From the NCBI GenBank assembly GCA_029256105.1, contig JAQSYO010000024.1, positions 1 to 64,000 on the forward strand: a stretch of 64,000 nucleotides of DNA, written 5' to 3'. Under the pieces are notes generated by a model. That model was not told where the DNA came from. It saw nothing but the letters and a program-made list of their open reading frames with translations, and did not search any database. Both the position numbers and the translations under genes were made by a program. This stretch comes from Herbinix sp. (GTDB lineage: Bacteria; Bacillota; Clostridia; Lachnospirales; Lachnospiraceae). Positions 8,747 to 18,407 of the stretch are shown piece by piece (the stretch's first letter is position 1; each line of letters starts with the position of its first letter).

Positions 8747-8844
8747 TGATATATCTCTTTTATTTTATCTCTGGTTAAAACATTATATATCTATTATCTT
8801 TAAGCTTCCCTTGCTGTAATACCTCTATACAATCCCTAGGTCAC

Positions 8845-11800
8845 TTAAATCTTTGCTATATCTACTAGCGTGATATTGTCTAGGTTTTCATTTTCCATGC
8901 TGGTTAAGAGGGCGCTGGCGGTGTCTAGGGAGGTGAAGCAGGTTACACCGGTCTCGATGGAAAGGCGACGGATTAGGAAACCGTCTCTGGTCTTGTCACG
9001 GCCTTGCGTTGGTGTGTTGATTACCATATCAATCTCATGACTTAGGATCAGATCAAGGATATTTGGCTTTTCTTCGCCAATCTTGTTAATGTTGACTGCG
9101 GTTACTCCGCTTTCATTTAGCATATCTGCTGTTCCTTCGGTTGCATAGATCTTATATCCTAGGGCGTTTAATCTTCGTCCGATTTCCACTGCTTCTTTCT
9201 TGTCGGAATTCTTTACAGTCATGATCATTTTCTTATGCTTTGGTAAATTCACGCCTGCACCTAAGAAGGCTTTGTATAAGGCTTCATTGAAGGTCTTTGC
9301 GATACCGAGACATTCACCGGTGGATTTCATTTCAGGTCCTAAGCTTATCTCTGCTCCTCTGAGTTTTTCGAAGGAGAATACAGGCATCTTAATTGCAATA
9401 TATTCTGACTCGGGCCATAAACCTGGTGTATAACCAAGAGATTTTATATTATCTCCTAGAATTACTTTGGTGGCTATATCTACGATCGGCAAATTAGTTA
9501 CCTTGCTAATGTAAGGTACGGTACGGCTGGAGCGAGGGTTAACCTCGATTACATATACCTTTTCATCCAGTACAATAAATTGTATATTTATAAGTCCGAT
9601 TACATGTAAAGAGTTAGCAAGTTTCTTCGTATAATCTACAATATCATCTTTTACCTTCTTGCTTACGGTTTGGGTTGGGTATACGGAGATACTATCTCCG
9701 GAGTGAATTCCGGCTCTTTCGATATGTTCCATAATACCGGGGATTAAGATATCCTCTCCGTCACATACGGCATCTACTTCTACTTCCTTACCCATCAGGT
9801 ATTTATCTACTAGGATGGGGTGTTCTTGAACAGTCATGTTAATGATCTTCATGAACTCTACTATATCATCATCCGAGATTGCAATTTGCATTCCCTGACC
9901 ACCAAGTACGTAAGAGGGGCGGACCAGTACCGGGTAACCAAGTTCATGGGCAACAGCGATTGCTTCCTCCGTAGTATATACCGTCTTACCTGCAGGTCTT
10001 GGAATACCACATTGTTCCAGTATTTGGTCAAACAACTCTCTATCTTCTGCAGCATCTACATCTGCTGCGGAGGTTCCAAGGATCGGTACACCCATTTTCA
10101 AAAGTGCATCGGTTAATTTAATTGCTGTCTGTCCACCGAATTGTACTACGGCTCCATCTGGCTTTTCAATGTCAACGATATTTTCTACATCTTCCGGTGT
10201 TAAGGGTTCAAAGTAGAGCTTGTCAGCAATATCAAAGTCCGTACTCACTGTCTCCGGATTATTATTAACGATTATTGTCTCACATCCACACTTTGATAAA
10301 GCCCAAACACTATGAACGGAGCAGTAATCGAATTCGATACCTTGGCCGATACGAATTGGACCAGAACCTAATACCATGATCTTTTTCTTACCGCTTGTCT
10401 TTTCTACTTCATTAAAGCTCCCAAAAGTTGAATAGTAATATGGTGTAGCAGCATCAAATTCTGCCGCACAAGTATCAACCATCTTATAAGCAGCTATAAT
10501 TCCATTTTGCTTGCGTACCGCCTTAATTTCTTCCACTGACTTACCTGTTAGTTGGCTTATCACACGGTCTGGGAAGCCAATCCGCTTCGCGTTCGCAAGT
10601 AATTCTACGGTTAATGGATTACTTTCCAACTCCTGTTCCATTTCGACTAGGATTGCTAATTTATCTATAAACCAGAAATCTATCTTTGTTATTGCATGTA
10701 TTTCTTCATAAGTAATTCCTCTACGAAGTGCTTCTGCTATCACGAATAATCTCCGGTCATCTACCAGCTTCAGGGCGCTATGAATTTCCTCTGTACTCAT
10801 TGCAGCGTAATTACCATGGCGTAAACTGTAGATATTCTGCTCTAGGGAACGAAGTGCCTTCATTAATGCTGCTTCAAAGTTAGAACTGATTGCCATAACC
10901 TCGCCGGTTGCTTTCATTTGTGTAGTGAGGGATCTTTTGGCCGTGATAAATTTATCAAAAGGCCACTTTGGTATCTTTACAACCACATAATCCAGGGTAG
11001 GTTCGAAGCTCGCAAAGGTTTTCTTCGTTACCGCATTCTGGATTTCATCCAGGTGATAACCAAGTGCAATCTTTGCAGCAACCTTAGCGATCGGGTAACC
11101 GGTTGCCTTAGAGGCAAGTGCTGAGGAACGGCTAACACGAGGATTTACTTCAATAACACAATATTCAAAGGTATCTGGATGAAGTGCATATTGCACATTG
11201 CAACCTCCAGTGATGCCAAGCTCTGTAATAATATTCATGGATGAACTACGAAGCATCTGATATTCTTTATCACCAAGTGTCTGCGAAGGAGCAACTACAA
11301 TACTATCACCGGTATGTACTCCAACCGGGTCAAGGTTTTCCATGTTACAAACTGTGATACAGTTTCCTTGGCTGTCACGCATTACTTCATATTCAATTTC
11401 CTTCCAACCAGCGATGGAACGCTCAATTAAACATTGACCCACTCGGCTGAGACGAAGTCCGTTGGTACAGATATCGATCAAATCTTCTTTGGTCTCAGCG
11501 ATTCCACCGCCGCTTCCGCCAAGTGTATAGGCAGGACGTACGACAACCGGATATCCAATGGTATCCGCAAATTCTAATGCTGCTTCGACTGTAGTAACTA
11601 CTTCACTCGTTGCACAGGGCTCACCGATTTTCTCCATGGTTTGCTTAAATTCTAATCGATCCTCCGCTTTTCTAATTGTATCTGAAGTAGTACCAATTAA
11701 TTTAATGTTATTTTCTTTTAAAAATCCGGACTCTTCGAGTTCCATCGCGATATTTAATGCCGCCTGACCGCCTAAAGTAGGTAATACACTATCCGGTTTT

Positions 11801-12042
11801 TCCTTTAATATAATACGTTTTACAAAATCCGGTGTTAAAGGTTCGATATAAACGATGTCTGCTATTTCCTTATCCGTCATAATGGTAGCTGGATTAGAGT
11901 TTACAAGTACAACACAAATGCCCTCTTCTCTTAAGGAGCGGCATGCCTGAGTTCCTGCATAATCAAATTCTGCTGCTTGGCCGATAATAATCGGGCCAGA
12001 ACCAATAACTAAAACTTTTTTTATACTCTGTATTCTCGGCAT
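8845..12042 (-). CDS. carB: Carbamoyl-phosphate synthase large subunit
   Basis: A 1065-aa enzyme that builds carbamoyl phosphate from bicarbonate, two ATP and ammonia tunnelled from CarA, for pyrimidine and arginine synthesis. It shows two homologous ATP-grasp halves. Each opens with a [18 protein letters not shown] loop and contains EVNPR metal-binding segments ([20 protein letters not shown] and [20 protein letters not shown]). The C-terminal 130 residues are an MGS-like allosteric domain where UMP or ornithine acts in known enzymes. Length is typical (1060-1075). Its ATG overlaps the end of carA, so the pair is translationally coupled. Confidence 0.97.
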   Translation of the reverse strand: MPRIQSIKKVLVIGSGPIIIGQAAEFDYAGTQACRSLREEGICVVLVNSNPATIMTDKEIADIVYIEPLTPDFVKRIILKEKPDSVLPTLGGQAALNIAMELEESGFLKENNIKLIGTTSDTIRKAEDRLEFKQTMEKIGEPCATSEVVTTVEAALEFADTIGYPVVVRPAYTLGGSGGGIAETKEDLIDICTNGLRLSRVGQCLIERSIAGWKEIEYEVMRDSQGNCITVCNMENLDPVGVHTGDSIVVAPSQTLGDKEYQMLRSSSMNIITELGITGGCNVQYALHPDTFEYCVIEVNPRVSRSSALASKATGYPIAKVAAKIALGYHLDEIQNAVTKKTFASFEPTLDYVVVKIPKWPFDKFITAKRSLTTQMKATGEVMAISSNFEAALMKALRSLEQNIYSLRHGNYAAMSTEEIHSALKLVDDRRLFVIAEALRRGITYEEIHAITKIDFWFIDKLAILVEMEQELESNPLTVELLANAKRIGFPDRVISQLTGKSVEEIKAVRKQNGIIAAYKMVDTCAAEFDAATPYYYSTFGSFNEVEKTSGKKKIMVLGSGPIRIGQGIEFDYCSVHSVWALSKCGCETIIVNNNPETVSTDFDIADKLYFEPLTPEDVENIVDIEKPDGAVVQFGGQTAIKLTDALLKMGVPILGTSAADVDAAEDRELFDQILEQCGIPRPAGKTVYTTEEAIAVAHELGYPVLVRPSYVLGGQGMQIAISDDDIVEFMKIINMTVQEHPILVDKYLMGKEVEVDAVCDGEDILIPGIMEHIERAGIHSGDSISVYPTQTVSKKVKDDIVDYTKKLANSLHVIGLINIQFIVLDEKVYVIEVNPRSSRTVPYISKVTNLPIVDIATKVILGDNIKSLGYTPGLWPESEYIAIKMPVFSFEKLRGAEISLGPEMKSTGECLGIAKTFNEALYKAFLGAGVNLPKHKKMIMTVKNSDKKEAVEIGRRLNALGYKIYATEGTADMLNESGVTAVNINKIGEEKPNILDLILSHEIDMVINTPTQGRDKTRDGFLIRRLSIETGVTCFTSLDTASALLTSMENENLDNITLVDIAKI

Positions 12043-13124
12043 TATCCTTGTACCTCCATCATATAAAGAAACTCATCAAAAAGGAACTCGCTATCCATCG
12101 GACCTGCACAAGCTTCCGGGTGGAACTGTACTGAAAATACATTTTTCCCAAGATAGTGCAAGCCTTCCACTGTCTTGTCATTTACATTGATAAAGCTGAC
12201 TTCCGCGACCTCTGGTTTCATGCTGTCTTCCTTAACCATATAGCCGTGGTTCTGCGTTGAAATATAGACTCTTCCGGATTTAAGATCCTTTACCGGATGG
12301 TTTGCTCCGCGATGTCCGTATTTCATTTTAGCGGTATCTCCGCCATTGGCTAGAGCTAGTAATTGATGCCCGAGGCAGATTGCAAAGATCGGTACGTTGC
12401 TGTCGAACATCCTCTTAACTTCTGTGATGACTTCCTCACATTCCTTGGGATCTCCAGGTCCATTGGATAACATTATTCCATCGGGTTTATCCTTTAGTAT
12501 TTCCTCTGTTTTTGTAAATGCAGGATAAATGGTTACTTCACAGCCTCTCTTTGCTAAAGATTTTGGAATATTATTTTTCATTCCATAATCCATTAAAGCT
12601 ACTTTATATTTTAATGTTCCCACTGCAGGAATTATTTTCTTCATTTCACCAGTTGTTTTTGCAACTACATTTGCCACTTTATATTGATGAACCCTTGCGA
12701 GAACTTCTTCCAGATTATAGTCTGCATTGGTCGTAATCATACCATTCATGGTGCCTTTATTCCTTAGCAGTTTTACTAATGCTCTGGTATCAATTCCTGC
12801 AATACCTGGGATATCGTTTCTCTCCAAAAAATTTTGAATGCTTTCTTCATTTCGGAAGTTGCTTGGTACCCTAGATAATTCCCTTACAATAAAACCATCC
12901 AACCAAGGTTTATGGGATTCCATATCTTCATAGCAAATACCGTAATTTCCGATCAAAGGATATGTCATAACTACACTTTGACCAGCATAGGAAGGATCCG
13001 TCAGTACTTCTAAATACCCCGTCATTCCGGTATTAAAAACTATCTCACTGATAATTTCCCGCTGTGTTCCGATGCTCTCTCCTGCAAAGACATTACCATC
13101 CTCTAGAATTAAGAACGCTTTCAT
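12042..13124 (-). CDS. carA: Carbamoyl-phosphate synthase small subunit
   Basis: A 360-aa glutamine amidotransferase subunit that supplies ammonia to CarB. The N-terminal small-chain domain begins [16 protein letters not shown]. The class I GATase domain has the nucleophile Cys in FAICLGHQ and the His-Glu pair in QFHPEA. The frame is open for another 46 codons upstream, but the conserved N-terminus and an AAGGGTGAT ribosome site fix the start at 13124. The extension runs through a terminator-like hairpin and is not conserved protein. Confidence 0.96.
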   Translation of the reverse strand: MKAFLILEDGNVFAGESIGTQREIISEIVFNTGMTGYLEVLTDPSYAGQSVVMTYPLIGNYGICYEDMESHKPWLDGFIVRELSRVPSNFRNEESIQNFLERNDIPGIAGIDTRALVKLLRNKGTMNGMITTNADYNLEEVLARVHQYKVANVVAKTTGEMKKIIPAVGTLKYKVALMDYGMKNNIPKSLAKRGCEVTIYPAFTKTEEILKDKPDGIMLSNGPGDPKECEEVITEVKRMFDSNVPIFAICLGHQLLALANGGDTAKMKYGHRGANHPVKDLKSGRVYISTQNHGYMVKEDSMKPEVAEVSFINVNDKTVEGLHYLGKNVFSVQFHPEACAGPMDSEFLFDEFLYMMEVQG

Positions 13125-13162
13125 AGTATCACCCTTTTCCTTTCTTGTGACTGAAATTTCGC

Positions 13163-13222
13163 AAAAAAAAAGAATACTAACCCACAATGGGACATACTCC
13201 ATTGCACATCTTCCAGATTCTT
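13163..13222 (-). terminator. Candidate attenuator in carA leader
   Basis: Within the roughly 150-nt leader, the minus strand has an imperfect stem closed by AAGAAT/ATTCTT with an inner CAATGG/CCATTG hairpin, followed by nine T. It lies about 40 bp before the carA start and could halt transcription early. I see no PyrR-binding consensus and no Arg-rich leader peptide. Confidence 0.5.
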
Positions 13223-13282
13223 CTTTTTTATTATTATTAATATTATATGCATAAATATACAAAATTTTTACTGATTTTTATG

Positions 13283-13311
13283 ATTTTAACACATATAAAC
13301 TTAAATTACAA
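13283..13311 (-). promoter_or_regulatory. Candidate carAB promoter
   Basis: Minus strand -35 TTGTAA (13306-13311), 17-bp spacer, -10 TAAAAT (13283-13288). The start near 13276 precedes the attenuator-like hairpin. Confidence 0.5.
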
Positions 13312-13392
13312 GTGGTTTCAAAAAATAAAATTTAATTTAAAGTTAGATATTAGTATTACTTCTATATAATCGTTGTATATCAAATTTTATTC

Positions 13393-13419
13393 ACATTTTC
13401 TCCCATAAAACATAAGCTA
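13393..13419 (+). promoter_or_regulatory. Possible sigma-K/E-type promoter
   Basis: ACA (13393-13395), 15-bp spacer and CATAAGCTA (13411-13419) resemble the CATANNNTA -10 element of sporulation sigma factors, 31 bp before a SpoIID-like gene. The match is short, so this is suggestive only. Confidence 0.25.
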
Positions 13420-13450
13420 GTAATAAAATGAGAGGATTGAGGTCTTTCCT

Positions 13451-14749
13451 ATGAAACAGTTCATAACCTCTAATATAAATGATAAATCTGCGCAAAAAAT
13501 AAAGGTCTATCCGGCACAGATGGGAACACAATCCTTTGGCACCCTACGTGCACGTTGTACAACTCCTGATCTTGCCCCGATTCAAAATGCAACTGTCTCT
13601 CTCTCCCTACCAAGCAATCCATCCGTTATCATTGAGCAACTGACGACCGATGCTTCCGGTCTCACCGAAGAAATCCAGCTAGCGGCACCCCCCATTGATT
13701 TTAGTTTGACTCCTGAATCACTACAACCGTATTCCGAATATGATATTCTAGTAACTGCAGAAAGCTATGAGGTTGCTACTATTGCAGGGGCACAGATTTT
13801 ACCTGATGTCATTGCAGAACAAAATGTAACATTAAATCCTTTGGCAATAGAACCTTCCGGAGCACAGGAATTATTTGTCGTTGACCCTCACACCCTTTAC
13901 GGAGATTATCCACCTAAAATTCCGGAGGATGAGATAAAGCCCACCAATGAAACCGGAGAAATCGTATTAAGTAGAGTTGTTATACCGGAATATGTTATTG
14001 TACATGATGGTCCACCAGCTTCGAATGCAACAAATCATTATGTACGTTTCCGCGATTATATTAAAAATGTAGCCTCCAGTGAAATCTATGCAACCTGGCC
14101 CGAAGCTACTATTTATGCAAATGTACTTGCTATTCTATCCTTTACCCTTAATCGCGTTTATACAGAATGGTATCGTAACCAAGGCTATAATTTTACAATT
14201 ACTTCTTCCACTGCGTATGACCACAAATGGATGAATGGAAGAAACATATATACTAATATTGGATTAGTCGTAGATACTATTTTTACAAACTATTTATCTC
14301 GTCCGAATGTAAAACAACCAATTTTAACCCAATACTGCGATGGCAGTAGGGTTCAGTGCCCAGGTTGGATGACACAATGGGGCTCTAAGACACTGGGTGA
14401 CCAAGGTTATACAGCGATTCAGATCCTACGTAATTTTTATGGTGATTCCATCTATATCAATTCCGCAGTTGAAGTATCCGGAGTTCCACAATCCTGGCCT
14501 GGTTATAATTTAAATATTGGTGCCAGCGGTGATAATGTTCGTATGATTCAAGAACAGTTAAACCGAATAGCACAAGTATATACTGCGATACCGAGAGTTG
14601 CTGTCGATGGGAATTACACACAGCAAACTGCGGATGCAGTAAGAGCTTTCCAGCGGATCTTTTCTCTCCCGGTTACTGGAGTTGTAGATTTAGCAACTTG
14701 GTATAAAATCTCCAACATCTATGTAGGTGTTACCAGAATTGGCGCATAG
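13451..14749 (+). CDS. SpoIID-like protein with peptidoglycan-binding domain (copy 1)
   Basis: 432 aa in three parts. Residues about 15-130 are a beta-sandwich like carboxypeptidase-regulatory domains (NATVSLS... TTDASGLTEEIQL). Residues about 165-345 are SpoIID/LytB-like (YIKNVASSEIYATWP, SFTLNRVYTEWY, STAYDHKW, YCDG), resembling the lytic transglycosylase that remodels peptidoglycan during spore engulfment. Residues about 360-425 are a PG_binding_1 repeat (GDNVRMIQEQLNRI... VDGNYTQQTADAVRAFQ). There is no signal peptide, as in several spore-layer proteins. A GAGG ribosome site fits the ATG. The next gene is a close paralogue. Confidence 0.82.
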   Translation: MKQFITSNINDKSAQKIKVYPAQMGTQSFGTLRARCTTPDLAPIQNATVSLSLPSNPSVIIEQLTTDASGLTEEIQLAAPPIDFSLTPESLQPYSEYDILVTAESYEVATIAGAQILPDVIAEQNVTLNPLAIEPSGAQELFVVDPHTLYGDYPPKIPEDEIKPTNETGEIVLSRVVIPEYVIVHDGPPASNATNHYVRFRDYIKNVASSEIYATWPEATIYANVLAILSFTLNRVYTEWYRNQGYNFTITSSTAYDHKWMNGRNIYTNIGLVVDTIFTNYLSRPNVKQPILTQYCDGSRVQCPGWMTQWGSKTLGDQGYTAIQILRNFYGDSIYINSAVEVSGVPQSWPGYNLNIGASGDNVRMIQEQLNRIAQVYTAIPRVAVDGNYTQQTADAVRAFQRIFSLPVTGVVDLATWYKISNIYVGVTRIGA

Positions 14750-14811
14750 CAATCACAAGTTAACTAATTTTTCATATTTTATTAGTAAGTAAATTTATGA
14801 GGTATACCTCC

Positions 14812-16116
14812 ATGTATCAAAGGAATACTCCCTTGTCAAACAATGCTATGAATAAATATCCAGATAAAAACATAAGAGTTTATCCTACACAAATGGATAC
14901 TCAGTCGGTGGGAAGGCTGAGGGTTCGTATTACAACCGCTGGATTGGTACCGATTGAAAATGCATCCGTAAATATCTCCACTGCTTCCACTCCTGGTACT
15001 GTCCTTGGCCAATTAACTACGAATGCCTCGGGATTAACCGAGGAAATTGAACTTCCTGCACCCCCGCTTGATTATAGCCTCGCCCCTTCAACGGTGCAAC
15101 CTTATTCCGAATATACGATTAATATCACTTCCCCTAATTACCTGCCAGTGACGATTCAGAACGCTGAGATACTTCCTAATGTCACTGCGCTTCAAGATAC
15201 TACATTAACAAGAGCTCCAGCAGGGGAAGGTGCATTATTTGTTATCCCTCCCCATACCTTATATGGGGATTATCCGCCTAAAATTGCTGAGGCAGAAGTA
15301 AAGGAAACCTCAGAAACCGGTGAAATCGTATTAAGTAGCGTAGTAATTCCGGAATATGTTATCGTTCATGATGGTCCACCCACCGATACCTCCGCAGCAA
15401 ACCATTATGAAAGGTTTCGCGACTATATTAAAAATGTAGCCTCCAGTGAAATTTATGCAACCTGGCCTGATGAAACTATTTCTGCGAATGTTTTGGCCAT
15501 AATGTCCTTTACCTTAAATCGTGTCTATACCGAATGGTATCGCAATCAAGGATTTAATTTTACAGTAACCTCATCCACAGCCTTTGATCACAAATGGATT
15601 CCTGGAAGAAATATCTATGATAAGATTGGACTTATTGTAGATCAGTTGTTTACGAATTATCTTTCCAGACCTAATGTCAAACAGCCGATCTTAACCCAAT
15701 ATTGTGATGGTAATAAGGTTCAATGCCCGAATTGGATGACACAATGGGGCTCAAAGACATTGGGTGACCAAGGACTAAGTGCCATTGAAATATTACGTAA
15801 TTTTTATGGTAACTCCATTTACATTAATTCAGCCACAGAAGTATCTGGAGTTCCCTCATCATGGCCAGGTGCTAACCTTACTATTGGTTCTTCCGGGGGA
15901 AATGTAAGAATGATTCAAGAACAGCTAAATCGTATCTCCGATACCTACAGCGTTATTCCAAAGGTTGCGGTAGACGGACGTTTCACTCAGCAGACCGCTG
16001 ACGCAGTCAAAGCTTTCCAACAAGCCTTTGACCTACCTCCGACCGGCATTGTTGATTTGCCAACTTGGTATAAAATCTCCGGTATTTATGTAGCGGTATC
16101 TCGAATAGCGGAATAA
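14812..16116 (+). CDS. SpoIID-like protein with peptidoglycan-binding domain (copy 2)
   Basis: A 434-aa tandem paralogue of the preceding gene with the same three-part layout. The SpoIID-like core is nearly identical (YIKNVASSEIYATWP, WMTQWGSKTLGDQG shared), while the N-terminal sandwich and the surface of the PG-binding repeat have diverged. An ATG at 14797 is possible, but it has no ribosome site. The ATG at 14812 has GAGG nine bases upstream and gives a length equal to copy 1. That GAGG lies in a self-complementary GAGGTATACCTC, which may mask it. The copies are 62 bp apart with no terminator between, so they are probably cotranscribed. Confidence 0.82.
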   Translation: MYQRNTPLSNNAMNKYPDKNIRVYPTQMDTQSVGRLRVRITTAGLVPIENASVNISTASTPGTVLGQLTTNASGLTEEIELPAPPLDYSLAPSTVQPYSEYTINITSPNYLPVTIQNAEILPNVTALQDTTLTRAPAGEGALFVIPPHTLYGDYPPKIAEAEVKETSETGEIVLSSVVIPEYVIVHDGPPTDTSAANHYERFRDYIKNVASSEIYATWPDETISANVLAIMSFTLNRVYTEWYRNQGFNFTVTSSTAFDHKWIPGRNIYDKIGLIVDQLFTNYLSRPNVKQPILTQYCDGNKVQCPNWMTQWGSKTLGDQGLSAIEILRNFYGNSIYINSATEVSGVPSSWPGANLTIGSSGGNVRMIQEQLNRISDTYSVIPKVAVDGRFTQQTADAVKAFQQAFDLPPTGIVDLPTWYKISGIYVAVSRIAE

Positions 16117-16126
16117 GATAATATTG

Positions 16127-16194
16127 AAAAGACCTGAGGCACTACAGCATTCACCCTTAACTATGGTAATTGCTGTATTACATCAGGTCCTTTT
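16127..16194. terminator. Bidirectional terminator
   Basis: Arms AAAAGACCTGA (16127-16137) and TCAGGTCCTTTT (16183-16194) enclose an inner TACAGCA/TGCTGTA stem. It begins 10 bp after the copy 2 stop and also faces the converging deacetylase gene. Confidence 0.8.
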
Positions 16195-16232
16195 GATATA
16201 TTCAAAAATATAATGTCTTTGATAATCAATGT

Positions 16233-17132
16233 CTACCAACTAAACTGGTATGGCTCACGGTGGTCTAGGGTCTCGAATTTATAGCCTTTCTCTTCGAGAA
16301 TTTTGATAATCTCAGGTAGCATCTTCACCGTTAAATCATTGATACTTGAGTCATGCATAAGTATTATCGGTTGATCTTGTGTCTTGAGATCCTTTTTTAT
16401 ATTTCGCAGAATGGAATATGCGGTTGGCTTACCAATCGAATCTTCTGCACTAACATTCCAATCATAGCAGGAAAACCCACGCCGTTCCATCTCATCCATC
16501 AGAGATTCTTTAATTCCCTTACTATATCTATTATTACTCCCCCATGGGAAACGATAGATATTTACCCGTTCGCCGGTTATCTCATAGATTTGTTGGTAAA
16601 CTAAATTAAAATCCTCAAGAAACCGTTCAACTGAACAATAAATCTCTTTGCACAAATGCGAATAGGTGTGGATACCGATGGTATGACCTTCGTGGACCAT
16701 TCGCTTCAGACTGTCTTCCTCTTCCTCATGAATAGCACTTCCTACGATAAAGAAGGTAGCCTTGATATCCATTTCCTCTAAGATATCTAATACCTTAAAA
16801 GTATTTTCGCTTGGCCCATCATCAAAAGTAAGATAAGCAATTTTTTCCCCTTTTTTCAATCTTTCAGGTTTATCGAAAACCGTATACAAATCAGGGAACA
16901 TCTTTGTATAATCCGGTACTTTATCAGTGCTGGTTAAACTACTATCCGCGTTATCTTTCGCCGTTTCGTTTTCCATAATTGACATAAGCTCAAGACTTTG
17001 CTGATTAAGCCAAGCTGAAATGTCTTTCTCTTTGACCTGCTGCGTATGTAACTTCTGCCCTACAATAAAAGCAAAGAATATAATAAATGTGATTATAGTT
17101 ATACTGATTACAGATTTGTATTTCAATCCCAC
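16233..17132 (-). CDS. Membrane-anchored polysaccharide deacetylase
   Basis: A 299-aa NodB-family enzyme. Residues about 8-26 form an N-terminal membrane anchor, then a linker, then the NodB domain from about 95 to 285. Motif 1 is TFDDGPSENTF with the catalytic base and metal Asp, motif 2 is IHTYSH with both metal His, motif 3 is RFPWGSNN, and the last is LMHDSS. This is the full metal-dependent set for removing acetyl groups from GlcNAc or MurNAc in cell wall glycans. The length and layout match PdaA/PgdA-like proteins; the exact substrate is unknown. It converges on the SpoIID-like pair. Confidence 0.9.
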   Translation of the reverse strand: MGLKYKSVISITIITFIIFFAFIVGQKLHTQQVKEKDISAWLNQQSLELMSIMENETAKDNADSSLTSTDKVPDYTKMFPDLYTVFDKPERLKKGEKIAYLTFDDGPSENTFKVLDILEEMDIKATFFIVGSAIHEEEEDSLKRMVHEGHTIGIHTYSHLCKEIYCSVERFLEDFNLVYQQIYEITGERVNIYRFPWGSNNRYSKGIKESLMDEMERRGFSCYDWNVSAEDSIGKPTAYSILRNIKKDLKTQDQPIILMHDSSINDLTVKMLPEIIKILEEKGYKFETLDHREPYQFSW

Positions 17133-17286
17133 TACCTACTTGCGTTTTCTTATTACCTATCTTATGCAAGATAAATGCTAGAAATAATCTGTCTGCTGAA
17201 TTCACTTAAATACCGATTCATTACAAGCTTCTAATCAGAGAATTTAGTTAATTATCATATCATAAATGCTTTCAGTGAATAATATA

Positions 17287-17973
17287 TTAGTTCTCATATG
17301 CCATTCTTTTTACTTCTTTTAATCCAATTTGTACAGCCGGAACCAAAATTAATGCGATTGTTGCGATTGCTTCGGGTACAATGTAGGTTGCATTATAGCC
17401 TAAGGAATAAACCATCGGATTCATTCCTTCTGGTGCATACATAGCGAAGAAAATATAACCCGTCAGAACATGGCATACATATCTTCCGAATACCCCTAAC
17501 ACGTATCCCTTCAGAAGACCTAACTTTGAATTGGAAAATAAACCGGTAAGGCCTAAACATCCAAAGGCAATCGGGTAATCCAGTAATAATTGAATAGGAT
17601 GTAAAATAGTCGGACCAATAATCAAATTTAAAAAGCCATAGGCAATACCTGCAAGGACTCCAGCTTTCGTGCCATAAAGGTAACCAATCAGACAGATAAA
17701 AAACATACTGAATAGTGTGATTGATCCACCGTAGGGTAATTGAGCAAATTTGATAAAGGATGTTACCACCGCAAGAGTAATTGCCATTGCAGAGAACGCT
17801 AATTGCTTAACTTGAAATTTTCTGTTACTCCCAGTAAATGCTGCCATTGCAATAAATAGCAATACAATCACTAAAAACAATACAATGTTACCCGCCATAG
17901 TCGGTGTATAATAAGTCTCGACCTCAGAGTAAACCTCTTTTGTAGCTAAAAAATCTAATACTTTTTGAAACAT
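17287..17973 (-). CDS. thiT: Thiamine ECF transporter S component
   Basis: A 228-aa, six-span membrane protein matching ThiT (FAQLPYGGSITLFSM, GYLYGTKAGVLAGIAYG, RYVCHVLTGYIFFAMYAPEGMNP), which binds thiamine with high affinity and docks on an energising ECF module encoded elsewhere. The open frame extends 16 codons upstream through the riboswitch expression platform. The real start is the ATG at 17973, with GGAGG at 17982-17986. The TPP riboswitch just upstream supports the substrate assignment strongly. Confidence 0.95.
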   Translation of the reverse strand: MFQKVLDFLATKEVYSEVETYYTPTMAGNIVLFLVIVLLFIAMAAFTGSNRKFQVKQLAFSAMAITLAVVTSFIKFAQLPYGGSITLFSMFFICLIGYLYGTKAGVLAGIAYGFLNLIIGPTILHPIQLLLDYPIAFGCLGLTGLFSNSKLGLLKGYVLGVFGRYVCHVLTGYIFFAMYAPEGMNPMVYSLGYNATYIVPEAIATIALILVPAVQIGLKEVKRMAYEN

Positions 17974-18022
17974 AAAAAAAACCTCCTTTTCGTTGCATCG
18001 GAGGGGGCCACTTGATTGCATC
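17974..18022 (-). promoter_or_regulatory. Riboswitch expression platform masking the thiT ribosome site
   Basis: Between the aptamer and the start codon, CCCCCTCC can pair with the ribosome site GGAGG (17982-17986), and eight U follow. The hairpin could therefore act as a terminator, hide the ribosome site, or both when TPP is bound. Confidence 0.55.
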
Positions 18023-18110
18023 GCTTCCTTCCGCCGGTATTAACCGGATCAAGTAGTAAGGGTCAGTATGGATTAAAACACATACCTCTCAGCTCTGGGC
18101 TCCCCTAGCA
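18023..18110 (-). ncRNA. TPP riboswitch (THI box)
   Basis: The minus strand shows the conserved blocks in order: TAGGGGAGCC, GCTGAGAGG, GACCCTT, then TGATCCGGTTAATACCGGCG and GGAAGC. These form the pyrimidine and pyrophosphate sensor arms of the thiamine pyrophosphate aptamer. It directly precedes thiT and should switch it off when TPP is plentiful. Confidence 0.97.
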
Positions 18111-18136
18111 TTAATATAATTATTATGTACCGCCTA

Positions 18137-18165
18137 ATCATAATCAATTTCAAGTGGACTGTCAA
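18137..18165 (-). promoter_or_regulatory. Promoter of thiT leader
   Basis: Minus strand -35 TTGACA (18160-18165), 17-bp spacer, -10 TATGAT (18137-18142). The start near 18130 is about 20 nt before the aptamer. Confidence 0.8.
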
Positions 18166-18204
18166 CACATTATTTAGATTAATTCTGGTACTCTAGTTCA
18201 ATAT

Positions 18205-18301
18205 AAAATATTACTGCTACTTTTAATTTATAGTATTACAGACCTTCATTATAATACTACTGGCACTCATTATTTATATTATTACTGACATTCATTATAT
18301 A
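18205..18301. repeat. Degenerate tandem repeat, about 24 bp x 4
   Basis: Four imperfect units built on TATTACTG-(A/G)CATTCATTATAT-like sequence follow one another in the spacer between the divergent thiT and amidase genes. The copies drift strongly. It may be regulatory or simply slipped AT-rich DNA. Confidence 0.5.
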
Positions 18302-18407
18302 TTTGTTACAATATGTACAGTAAAAATACATATTATGTAAATTGACTTATTTTTGACGTGACTACTTTCTATAATAAATGGCAATAAGATGAATGGAAGG
18401 CAACTTT

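Noticed and set aside
13125..13262. 46-codon N-terminal extension of carA
   Set aside because: It runs through the attenuator-like hairpin and precedes the conserved CarA start, which has its own ribosome site.
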